In this document: one piece after another, positions 52,930 to 62,200 of the stretch
How the letters are laid out: the number at the start of each line of letters is the position of its first letter
Position numbering within the stretch: position 1 is the first letter of the stretch
NCBI GenBank assembly: GCA_028023455.1
Contig: JAQFVV010006313.1
Coordinates: 62,001 to 126,000, forward strand
Direction of reading: 5' to 3'
Origin: Epiperipatus broadwayi
Taxonomy: Eukaryota; Onychophora; Udeonychophora; Euonychophora; Peripatidae
Length of the DNA: 64,000 bases
Position numbers and translations under genes: made by a program
The notes under the pieces: generated by a model
What the model was told of the DNA's origin: nothing
The model's database searches: none
The model's input: only the letters and a program-made list of their open reading frames with translations

Positions 52930-53235
52930 AGCAACTAGATTTGCACTCGCCGACGAAATTGTGCTACGCCGTTTTAATCAGCTTGACTTTGTAACTCCCT
53001 CCTACTTTATATTATTGATATGCGCAGACAATCAGCTGATCACAGTTTGTTGTATTTTATTTTTAAATGTGAATGAAAATAGTCCCGCCCCAAGATTTAA
53101 TGGTAATAAATATGTTTTATAGCAAATAGATGACTAAATTTACGTCCAATAGCTAAACTCTTTTATACTAGTTAAAAAAGAAAACAACAATAACGTGAGG
53201 GGAGGACGGATGGTAGCCCACGCGCTAGTAGGTAG
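52930..53235 (-). promoter_or_regulatory. Promoter-like region upstream of the signal-peptide exon
   Basis: This is the least AT-rich block in the right half of the window. On the minus strand, in order toward the gene: a GC box GGGGCGGG (53084-53091), a perfect palindrome ATCAGCTGAT containing the E-box CAGCTG (53031-53040), TGCGCA (53021-53026, NRF1-like half site), and TAATATAAAG (about 53005-53014), a TATA-like box. The ATG lies about 290 bp downstream. A further GC-rich patch with CACGCGCTAG lies at 53200-53235. Motifs are short and the assignment rests on their clustering next to the exon. Confidence 0.5.
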
Positions 53236-54417
53236 TGTGAAACTTTGGGGGAAAAAAAATTATATATAATAGATAAATGATAAAAAAAAACATAACTGAA
53301 ATAACCACACACATTTTTTGTGTCTATTAATATATATGAGTACGTTTATATAAATTAAAATACTTTAGTAATGAATAGAACAGAGTAGATTGGATGTATA
53401 ATATGAATTGAGAGAATAAATTTGATCTGAACAAAATATTGAGGAATGCCAATATTTGTAAGTAGTAAATAAAAATGAACATTTTAAAATTGACGTATCT
53501 ATAAGGAATGATAAAAACAGTCGGATAGAGAGTTGATATTGTAATCATAAAATTATAAAAAAAGATCAAGGGTATGTCTAAGTTTAACGAGTGTAATTTT
53601 TAGTTCCCGATTATTCAGAGAATGCTTCCCGAAAACAGTTTGGCTGGAGAATCTTAAAGGTAAATGCTACATTAAAAATACAACAAAGTTTTTTAGAGCC
53701 GACAACACTTCGTGTAATGAGTAAAAATAATAAATAAAAATTCAATTGTTTTTAAAAAAAGAAAAATGCAAAATATAATCAAATAAAGCACAACGATTGT
53801 AAACATATGTCTAAAGATTACAAAATATATTAACAAAAATATTATTGAATTTTACAAGGATAAAATTTATGGCATGGTTGCAACTGTAAAACCATGCGAT
53901 TTATTTTAGGAATGTAAATAAAAGAATTGAAAGTAATCAGATCAGACAAACAAGAACTAAAAAAACAGATGCCTTTAAACGTAGTATATAGATGGATAAT
54001 CATTGTTTACATTTTCACAACTAATCCCAAGTAATACATGTCTTCTGAAAAAAAAAAAAACATTTTTTTCAAAGCAGTTATTTGTTTCTATTAAGTCTAT
54101 TGCACTTGTACAATATTTGAATATTTTTATAAATGAAAATGAATTTAAGTTACAACGTTGTTTTTAGTTAACACTAATATCTTACAAGGCAAATATTGAT
54201 ATTATTTATGCGTCTACACAGAAAATATGTATCTGATACTGCTTAAAATAATGTTAGACATTTTTGCCAATATCATTTTTCACAGCTTTATGAATTACAT
54301 ACTTTCAATATTAACAAGACAATGTAAACAATAATTAGATAAATAAGCAGAGACCGTTAAATATTCGCCAGTGATATACTATAAATATACTTTAAGTTTT
54401 AATTTATGAGAAGTATT
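53236..54417. other. AT-rich stretch, no gene recognised
   Basis: A minus-strand open frame at 53569-53327 is Phe/Ile/Tyr-rich, without motif or splice context; probably chance. Confidence 0.55.
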
Positions 54418-54755
54418 TCCTGGTGGTTAATATTATAATAATTAGATTAACAACTCAACACTGGTTTTATTGAGTACATGAAATGCTCTTAATGCAATGC
54501 ACAATATAGAGTCACTTGAAAGGATGAGAATCCACTGTCTTATTCTTTATTCCTATGTTCATTATATATGCCAATCTAAAGCATTTTGGAATGAAAGCTT
54601 GGACATTTTAAACTGAACACATTTCTTTTTTTTAAAACTATCTTTTAATTGTTAACATTAGCATTTTTTTTTTACTTTACAGCCTGACAATATTAAATGA
54701 AATAATAAAATATGTAAATATAAACTTTTTCTAGTGGTTAATATTGAAAGAAAAT
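54418..54755 (-). repeat. Diverged repeat, inverted copies
   Basis: The reverse complement of 54418-54560 shares TTTCATGTACTCAATAAA, CCAG(T/C)(G/A)TTGAGTTGTTAATCT and ATTATAATATTAACCAC with 55905-56025. A further inverted match (54670-54750) shares TATTAAATGAAATAAT and AATATAAACTTTT with 55996-56080. The repeat family is unknown. Confidence 0.65.
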
Positions 54756-55779
54756 TGCTAAATATAAATAACTAAACTTACACTTGTCTATTTTGCTTAC
54801 TAATCATCATATCCACCATTTCACAGCTAATTTTGGTCATATATTCATCATTTTACAATTATTTTTAGTAAATATGGTATTTAAAATTTTAGTACCAAAA
54901 ATCTGCATATGTCAGTGATTTTTGAAAAAATTAAATTTTCTTTATCATCTATTGTTATATAGTCGAGCTTCTTTTCCTTTATAAAGTACTACAAACCACT
55001 GACTGTGCAACTTCAGCCATTGTTCACCAGACATTTCTAATTATCAAAGTCATAAATCAAAACAAAATGTTTTATGCTTTCATAATAGATTCTGAATGTA
55101 AATAAATATTTTTGTCACAGTTTTTTTACATACATAATTAAGTTTTTAGGTCAACTTACCTAAATATAATCTATGATTCAATTTTTTTTAAATTTTATAA
55201 GAAAAATAATTAAAAAAAAAGGAATAGCCCTTGACTGCTATTCAAGAGAAGTGGATAGCATTGATGCTATTTGCATATCAATGACATTTGGTGATAACTA
55301 GAAAAAATATTTTACATAAATATTTATGGATTTTATGATTACTTCTTACATTATGTCGATTAATAATGTGGCTAGGTTTAGATTTTTATTTAAAATATTC
55401 AATTTTAGATGAAGAAAAATCAACAGAAGTAAATAATATGCTATCATAATTTTTAAGACACAAGCAATCACCAGCATTTTCATGTAATGATTGGTTGAAA
55501 TATAATTTCTTTGTTTTATTGCAGGCTATATTTCATATGCTTTATCTTATATTTTTCTTCAGTTATTAATGTTATTTTAAATATTTTGCTACATTTAAAC
55601 AATTTGAATATAAAACAATTCAATTTTTAAAAGCTAAATCAACACAATTCTGTTTATTGTGAATTAATGATTTTATGAATAGAAACATACTAAAAATGTT
55701 ATTGATGAATAAAATTACTCAGATTTTTACATAATTGACCAATAAAATTATTCCACTGTTTTTTTAAAAAATAAAACTC

Positions 55780-56315
55780 ATAACAGGTTAAAGTATATCT
55801 GTAAAAGAAGTAATATGATCAGTTTATGATCTTCATGGATTCATTAAAATTGGCCTATATACATGAACATAGATAAAATGGATAAGACCACTCTTATCTT
55901 TTCAAAAGACTTTATATTGTACATTGAATTGCAGTGGAATGAGAGTATTTCATGTACTCAATAAACCAGCATTGAGTTGTTAATCTTATTATTATAATAT
56001 TAACCACTAGGAAAAGTTTATATTTATATATTTCATTATTTCATTTAATATTGATAGGTTGTCAATTAAAAAATAATTGGTAATGTCAATGTTAAAGTAT
56101 AGCTTTAAAATAAGTAATGTGATCAATTTAAGATCTTCACATTTTCATTCGAAAGTGCTTTAGTTTCAGCTATACAAATGGATGTAAGAGAAAATAAGAT
56201 GTTGCTTCATTCTTATCTTTTCAAAAGCCTTTATTTTGTGCTATGAATTGAGAATATTTTATACACTCAATAAAACAGCATTGAATTGTTACTCTAATAT
56301 GTATATATGTAAGAA
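55780..56315 (+). repeat. Diverged tandem repeat, about 300-bp unit, two copies
   Basis: Units starting GTTAAAGTATA at about 55787 and 56092 share AAGTAAT(A/G)TGATCA, TTATCTTTTCAAAAG(A/C)CTTTAT and CTCAATAAA(C/A)CAGCATTGA. Inverted relatives lie at 54.4-54.75 kb. No open frame. Confidence 0.65.
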
Positions 56316-56364
56316 AGAAAAATGAATAATGCTAGCTGAGGTCAATATAAAATATTTTAAATAC

Positions 56365-56650
56365 TCTATAGCTACAATATTTTGGTCACATTTCCACTTT
56401 AAATATAAAAAGCGCAAATTTCAACACTTCTTTTCAGTGCAGTGCTAAAATTTGATCTTGCTTTATTTAAAGGGAAAGTGTGGCTGAAATAATAGCTATG
56501 AGACATTTTAAATATTTTACATTGTGTTCATTTAGCCATAAGCATTGTTTCTTTTTTCTTGCAGGAAAGTGTTTTTCAGTGTAGTACTAAACTTTGAGCT
56601 TTCTTTATATAAAAGGTACAGTGTGACAGAAATAATATAGCTATATGGCA
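56365..56650. repeat. Second short repeat, about 138-bp period, with an inverted partial copy
   Basis: TTTTCAGTGCAGTGCTAAAA... and TTTTCAGTGTAGTACTAAAC... begin near 56433 and 56573 and run through GAAATAATAGCTAT or GAAATAATATAGCTAT. An inverted partial copy (TAGCTACAATATTTTGG... TTTAAATA) lies at about 56368-56408. Confidence 0.55.
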
Positions 56651-56681
<31 letters not shown>

Positions 56682-56708
56682 GCCATATATGTATATGCCA
56701 TATATATA

Positions 56709-56741
<33 letters not shown>
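56643..56741. repeat. Inverted repeat with (TA)n core, then (TA)n at the left edge of the ribozyme array
   Basis: ATATGGCATTA (56644-56653) and TAATGCCATAT (56678-56688) are reverse complements around a TA tract. A second TA tract (about 56713-56741) ends exactly where the hammerhead repeats begin. Confidence 0.85.
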
Positions 56742-56743
<2 letters not shown>

Positions 56744-56832
56744 CAAGAGCGTGCTAATAGCTATAAGCAAGCTTTTTTTTAATGATAAATGCTACTACAA
56801 GAGAAGACATTCAAATCATTTTTATCTTGGAT

Positions 56833-56889
56833 TGTCCCCATCCCAGATCGGTTTCGACCTATGGGTCTCTTCAGTGAGGATTTGGAACA
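56833..56889 (-). ncRNA. Hammerhead ribozyme copy 1, altered cleavage-site pair
   Basis: The minus strand has CTGAAGA, stem II GACC-CATA-GGTC and GAAAC, but the cleavage triplet context is GATC where the intact copies have GGTC. This breaks the C15.2-G16.2 pair of helix III. Helix I is also weakened (TGTTCC replaces TGTCCC). It is probably poorly active or inactive. Confidence 0.8.
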
Positions 56890-57249
56890 TTAGATTTAAA
56901 AAACCAACTCAAGCAAAGCATTTATCTAAAAGTTAATTGTTAGAAGAAGATCTGAAACTTTTAGATATCTACATGTCTTTAAAGTCAGCTCTCCAACTGA
57001 AAAAATCATATGGGCCTGAACTTAATTCAGATACTCCATATATTAGTAGGCTTAGCCATTTAATTTAGCCAAAGCAACAACAGCAAAATAATAATAGTAA
57101 TAATAACAAGTCAGATGACACATGACTTATATATAGCTTGCACTTACAAATATGTAAAATCAAGAGCATGCTAATAGCTCTAAGCAAGCTTTTTTTTAAT
57201 GATAAATGCTACTACAAGAGAAGACATTTCAAATCATTTTATCTTGGAT

Positions 57250-57300
57250 TGTCCCCATCCCCAGACCGGTTTTGACCTATGGGTCTCTTCAGTGAGGACA
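57250..57300 (-). ncRNA. Hammerhead ribozyme copy 2, catalytic core mutated
   Basis: The minus strand keeps CTGAAGA, stem II and the GGTC site, but the invariant GAAA reads AAAA, so G12 is lost. A 7-base deletion shortens the 5' strand of helix I. Loss of G12 should abolish cleavage. Confidence 0.85.
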
Positions 57301-57361
57301 TTAGATTTAAAAAACCAAGTTTTAGATAAATGCTTTGCTTGAGTTGGTTTTTTAAATCTAA

Positions 57362-57419
57362 TGTCCCAACTCCTCACTGAAGAGACCCATAGGTCGAAAC
57401 TGGTCTGGGGATGGGTACA
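57362..57419 (+). ncRNA. Hammerhead ribozyme copy 3, core intact
   Basis: Core: CTGAAGA, then stem II GACC-CATA-GGTC (4 bp, tetraloop), then GAAAC-TG-GTC with a minimal helix III. Helix I pairs TGTCCC plus ACTCCTCA-side bases with TGGGGA and GGGTACA, with an internal loop; one pair is lost by G-to-T near 57415. The predicted cleavage is after C57405. Type I layout, because helix I is the open one. Confidence 0.87.
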
Positions 57420-57778
57420 ATCCAAGATAAAAATGATTTGAATGTCTTCTCTTGTAGTAGCATTTATCATTAAAAAAAGCTTGCTTAGAGCTATTAGCAC
57501 TCTCTTGATTTTACATATTTGTAAGTGCAAGCTATATATAAGTCATGTGACATCTGACTTGTTATTATTACTATTATTATTTTGCTGTTGTTGCTTTGGC
57601 TAAATTAAATGGCTAAGCCTACTAATATATGGAGTATCTGAATTAAGTTCAGGCCCATATGATTTTTTCAGTTGGAGAGCTGACTTTAAAGACATGTAGA
57701 TGTCTAAAAGTTTCAGACCTTTTTCTAACAATTAACTTTTAGATAAATGCTTTGCTTCAGTTGGTTTTTTAAATCTAA

Positions 57779-57836
57779 TGTCCCAACTCCTCACTGAAGA
57801 GACCCATAGGTCGAAACCGGTCTGGGGATGGGGACA
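57779..57836 (+). ncRNA. Hammerhead ribozyme copy 4, core and helix I intact
   Basis: Core: CTGAAGA, stem II GACC-CATA-GGTC, GAAAC-CG-GTC. Helix I closes with TGTCCC (57779-57784) against GGGACA (57831-57836) at the outer end and with CTCCTCA-side bases against TGGGGA next to the core, leaving an internal loop where loop-loop contacts with stem II usually form. Predicted cleavage is after C57822. All invariant nucleotides of the CUGANGA / GAAA / NUH core are present. Together with copy 3 it would release a 417-nt RNA. Confidence 0.9.
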
Positions 57837-57980
57837 ATCCAAGATAAAAATGATTTGAATGTCTTCTCTTGTAGTAGCATTTATCATTTAAAAAAAAGCT
57901 TGCTTAGAGCTATTAGCACACTCTTGATTTTACGTATTTGTAAGTGCAAGCTATATATAAGTCATGTGACATCTGACTTG

Positions 57981-57982
<2 letters not shown>

Positions 57983-58044
<62 letters not shown>
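57983..58044. repeat. (TA)n microsatellite at the right edge of the ribozyme array
   Basis: TA array that replaces the TTATTATTACTATT stretch found at the same position in the previous plus-strand unit. Confidence 0.96.
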
Positions 58045-58046
<2 letters not shown>

Positions 58047-58890
58047 GTTTCAAAGAAGAGTTGTAAACATGGAAATATAATAAGATTTTTTTTTATCTTA
58101 TAATTAATATAAATTTAGTAATAAAAATAGTATATGTCTAAATTATATAAAACCCAACACAAATTAATTATAGTTTAATACTTTATCTCAGTTATGGCAT
58201 ACTATGACCCAGATGACAGATTGACTCCAACAACTATTTTATGTTACCCCATGCTATTTATAAGACACAATATAATTGACAGTATAATAAATAAAATAAA
58301 AAAACAATTTCTCAAAACAAAACAAGAAAATCATGAAAAAATGATTGTTTGATATTTACTCAAAAAAAAATCGTCAAACATATTTCATAAAATACAAATT
58401 TAAAGCCAATAATGATCAAGGTTAGATACACATTCATTGTAAATACATAAAAGCAGTCAACACTTTACCAATACATCTATCAATAACAATCAACAATTTC
58501 AATTTATGGTCTAGCCAATCTTCTTTAATCAATAAAAGTGACAATCCATTTTTATCCATGGTCTAATAAATAATAACAATTTGGTACTAACATGGTTAGT
58601 CAACATTAAAGATATGTGTCATACATGTGATGTGATGCAGTGTGTTTTCTCCTTTTTTGGAGTCAGAAATCTCTCAGCCACTATGTCTAGAGAAACCTAT
58701 TAGCCATCTTCCCTTTTCATTAATCACCCTGTTTTTTCCATATTCTTCTCTATCCTGCTCCTTCTCATTTGTGCAAGATAATTATTATCAAATCTATGGC
58801 CTTTATATCTAAATCTCCCTTATCTTTTCACAAACTCAGCATAAAAACCAAGAATCCACTTTCTGTATAATCACCTTGATTGTATTTATT
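58045..58890. other. No gene recognised; probable 3' flank or UTR of the LINE
   Basis: 58640-58890 shares the C/T-rich plus-strand bias of the LINE that follows and may be its 3' untranslated end. 58045-58640 shows nothing. Confidence 0.45.
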
Positions 58891-58908
58891 CTCTCACAAC
58901 TTCATTAT

Positions 58909-59154
58909 TTATACTCTTTTTGCTGGCAAGCATTTATGTTTGATTAACTTATACCTAAAACTGGCTATGGCTTTCTTACATAATTTGCAGACTAAATCAC
59001 CCATATTTTTCCATTTATGTGTATATTTCCTTGTTGTTAAAGATCCTGCTTGGGCCTTACATATTAAACTATTTTTCTTGATATTATCATGAATTAGCTC
59101 ACACTCAATAATCTGTTTACTTCTATATATATTTAAACTCTTTTTACTCTTCAT
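58909..59154 (-). pseudogene. LINE C-terminal Cys/His region remnant
   Basis: An open minus frame contains SLTTRKYTHKWKNMGDLVCK then LCKKAIASFRYKLIKHKC, giving a C-x2-C-x13-H-x1-C spacing. Zinc-knuckle-like ends of this kind follow the RT in several LINE families. Position after the RT on the same strand supports the assignment. Confidence 0.6.
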
Positions 59155-59879
59155 ATTAATTCTTCAGCTCTCCAACTTTCTTTTTTTTATTAATACATCT
59201 ATTCCTTTATCAACTTCCTTGCCAGTATAACACTCAACAATTCTCATAATACATTCGTATCTTTTGTAAAATTATACTGACATAAATTCTTTATTAAAAC
59301 CTTCTGTATACCATATTACCTTTCTCACCCATCTTGTTGTCTAACATTTACTCATAACCCAATTAAATACTATTTTGGCTATTTTCTCATTATCCACAAA
59401 TTGCAATCTACCGATCATTTTCATTTTGGTTTTACATCTCTCATATAAAAACTTGTTCATTCTATTTGCAAATGAATTGTTTCCTTTGCAATCTACACAT
59501 ATGTATTTAATGTTTGTCTTCCTACATCTCTTTGTACTTTTCCTAAGTAACCTAACACCCCTTTACTTACACATAACACACTGTTGCCATAAGTTAAACG
59601 TGCTACTTCCACTCTCTTCTATACAATTTTAACTACATCATATTTATTTTATGAAAATACTATTCATTTCTTTATCAGTCCCTTTCTTATCTTTCTTCAT
59701 TTAACATTTTTTTCTCTCAATAATCCAAACAATTTTTCTGATTACTTAAGATATGATTTCCAAATAGTTATACCTATTTACAACATTTAATTTTATATCA
59801 TCCAATATAAATTATTTCTCTTCTTTTTCTCCATTGTTTATTATATTTATTTTTTATTTTTCTTCACTAAATTTAATCC

Positions 59880-60680
59880 CCATCATTTTACCCCTCCCCC
59901 ATGCACAGGACTTCAGCATAACTTCCACATCTTCCCTACTTTTCAGTGCACAAGAATATATCTGCAAATAAAAGATATGATAATGCATATACTCCCTTAC
60001 CACCTATTAATGGTATCTCTGACTCTCTTTCTAATCTTTCTATTGTTCTTTCCATTTTCTCTCAAATAGAACAAAATAGGTAACATAGGGTATCACTGGT
60101 TTAGTTCCATCCTATTTTTAACTTATTAAATATTTCCTAATTGTTATGTATAGTAATTATTTTTATAAATCTCTAACAAAATCTACTAAAGCTCCACTTA
60201 TTTTCAAATCAACTAAACTTACCCATAATTTATTTCTATTTACTCTATCATATGGCTTCTCTATAGCTTCAAAAATTGTATGTAACTGTCTACATGTACG
60301 CCTCTTTATATTTATAAGTAGTATAACTACTAATAAATTATCTCCTATATGCCTATCTGATTGAAAATCTCCTTGCATTTCTCCCACTATATTATTTTAT
60401 TTCTTCCATATGTGACCCTTCCAGCCACAATATTATATAAAACTGATGTTACCAGTATTGGTCTACAATTGCTTAATTTTCTGTGATCTTTAAACTTTTC
60501 TATAAGTAGTAGTCTTACTCTTGTATTATTGCAGCTATCTGAATGGGAATACAGATAAAGAGTTTCGCCTATATTAATATCTGAAAATTCTTTCTTCTGT
60601 AATATCGTATTAAAATGTGATAATATGTTTAATTTTGCCCTATTTCCTAAATTCATCACCATCCATCCAAACATCTTGCA
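59880..60680 (-). pseudogene. LINE reverse-transcriptase remnant
   Basis: Minus-strand pieces in order: FKDHRKLSNCRPILVTSVLY (RT motif 2, 'NyRPIsl.svlyKi'), then FQSDRHIGDNLLVVILL ('GF...R...D.l...') and EAIEKPYDRVNRNKLW (motif A, normally F.D..KAYD.V). Further on comes YALSYLLFADIFLCTEK (motif C, FADD changed to FADI). Several stops separate them. The order and spacing are typical of LINE RTs and differ from the PLE RTs elsewhere in the window. Loss of a catalytic Asp in motif C indicates an inactive copy. Confidence 0.8.
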
Positions 60681-61369
60681 TCTCCACTTTTCAATTTTTT
60701 CATTGCCTAATTCAATTCATTTTCTATAAACCTAATATTTCCATTACTATTTTCTTTAATGTTTGTTATCATTCTGCACTTCACATCTAACATCTTTTAT
60801 ATATCCATTACATTCTTATTTAAGAAGTCTCTAATTCTTCTCTAGAGTTACACTTGATTCCCTCATCATCTATTAATACTATTTTTCTCTCACAGACATT
60901 CATTCTTTTATTTTTTATTTCCACCTCTTCCACTTTTATTAATATCATCCAACAATATACAATTTAATTTCATTCTCTATAATTATTTATTTTTGCCAAC
61001 TTATTTTTTTTAAATAATTTTCCCACTTAAATTAACATCTTTTTATATTTCTTTGTTTTTTATAACACATTTATATTCTCTGCATATTTTTTTTCTCTTT
61101 TTTATACTCTTACTAACTCTAATTTTTCTATTGCTTTTATTGTTTTGGATAATCTCACCAAAAATCCTATTTGCCACTTTTCTACTTCACCAGCAGTCCA
61201 TATATCCATCTCCAACAAACACTTTCATGATTTCTTCTACTCTTATATTATCCTAACTTATTTTTATCATTCATTCTCTATCCACACCTTTCACTATCCT
61301 TTTTTTTTACTATTTTCCATCATATAAATAACCATTTCTATTATAAATAAATTATGGTCAATATTATAT

Positions 61370-62197
61370 AGTCTCTCTTCATTATTGTCCATACTTTATT
61401 CATTTCCTCTTTCTCTACTAATACATAATCTATGGTGTGAAATACATTATTTCTAGACAATGTGTATTGACCCTCATAAATATTTGATTCCAATACTCAA
61501 ATTCACTCTCTGACAAAAATTCTTCAAAAACTGCCCATTCTTCTTATCTATATCATCAATTTATTCAATATTTCCATTCATATTTCTTATAATAACTATT
61601 TTCTTTCTCATTTTTTTAAAAATCTGTATATTATTAACTAAGCATTCATATATGCTAATGTTCTCTTCCATTATACTTTCCCTATCTCAAATGGATATAT
61701 ACATGATAGACACTCTCCTTTATTGTCTTATTTACCTACCCACAAATGTACTTGACACTTAAAAATATTTAAATATTTTTATCATAACTCCTACACTTGT
61801 TTTTTTTTCTTTTCTATTTAAACACTGCCATACCAAATCTTCTTTTTCTTTTAGATATGTTTCTATCATGGTTATTGCCTCAAGCTTATCACTTTTAACT
61901 GCTTTGTGTAATTCCAGTCACTTTTTCTGGGCTCGGACTATCTTGTATATTCAAATATTCTATTTTAACATTTTCTTCTTTCCTAACTATCCTTTAATAA
62001 ATTGTTTTGCCTCTCTCTTCTCCATTACATTTGTAAGTAACTTGCTTACAATTAATTTGACAAACCCATTCCCTCTCTACATCTACATTTATATCCAAAT
62101 CAGCTACTCTATGGTTACTTTTTACATCCTGTCTATTTTTCTTCTTGTTGATAATACGGCAATTTAAAATACTACCACATTTATAAGTTTTCCTCAA
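61370..62197 (-). pseudogene. LINE endonuclease-domain remnant
   Basis: The minus frames contain KSDKLEAITMIETYLKEKED, then CQVHLW and GECLSCIYPFEIGKV, and finally EGQYTLSRNN followed by HTIDYVLVEKEEMNKVWTI. The last block matches the C-terminal part of APE-like LINE endonucleases (..YT....(S)(T/V)IDYVLV..E). The region upstream (62197-61994) is lysine-rich with several Cys and is not confidently assigned. Catalytic N/E/D/H residues could not all be placed because of frameshifts. Confidence 0.65.
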
Positions 62198-62200
62198 TTA

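Larger units (their letters stand above)
56742..57982. mobile_element. Palindromic hammerhead-ribozyme repeat array (retrozyme-like), four units
   Basis: Four copies of a shared unit are present: two on the minus strand (56742 to about 57323) and two on the plus strand (about 57324-57982). On each strand the two copies repeat with exactly 417-bp spacing (56831 to 57248; 57364 to 57781). The two dimers face each other head to head around a spacer near 57320-57350. Each unit carries a hammerhead motif plus a non-coding body with CTTGCTTAGAGCTATTAGCA, GTAAGTGCAAGCTATATATA and, in full units, a (TTA)n-like stretch ending TTTGCTGTTGTTGCTTTGG. No open frame, so non-autonomous. Metazoan retrozymes and PLE terminal repeats are known to carry hammerheads in tandem. 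(TA)n bounds the array on both sides and no target duplication could be defined. Confidence 0.85.
58891..62200 (-). mobile_element. Decayed LINE (non-LTR retrotransposon) with endonuclease and RT remnants
   Basis: The minus strand holds, in order, endonuclease-like, reverse-transcriptase and Cys/His C-terminal remnants over 3.3 kb. Many stops and frameshifts interrupt it. The plus strand is visibly rich in C and T and poor in G across the whole block, consistent with one purine-rich coding strand. No tail or target duplication was found. Clade not assigned: APE-type endonuclease plus RT plus Cys/His end fits several LINE clades. Confidence 0.8.

Noticed and set aside
53327-53569. Membrane-protein-like 80-codon minus-strand frame
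   Set aside because: Phe/Ile/Tyr richness follows from AT-rich DNA; there is no motif, splice context or conservation cue.
58640-62200. Host multi-exon gene on the minus strand
   Set aside because: Coding pieces follow LINE domain order (endonuclease, RT, Cys/His end) and are split by stops without splice sites.
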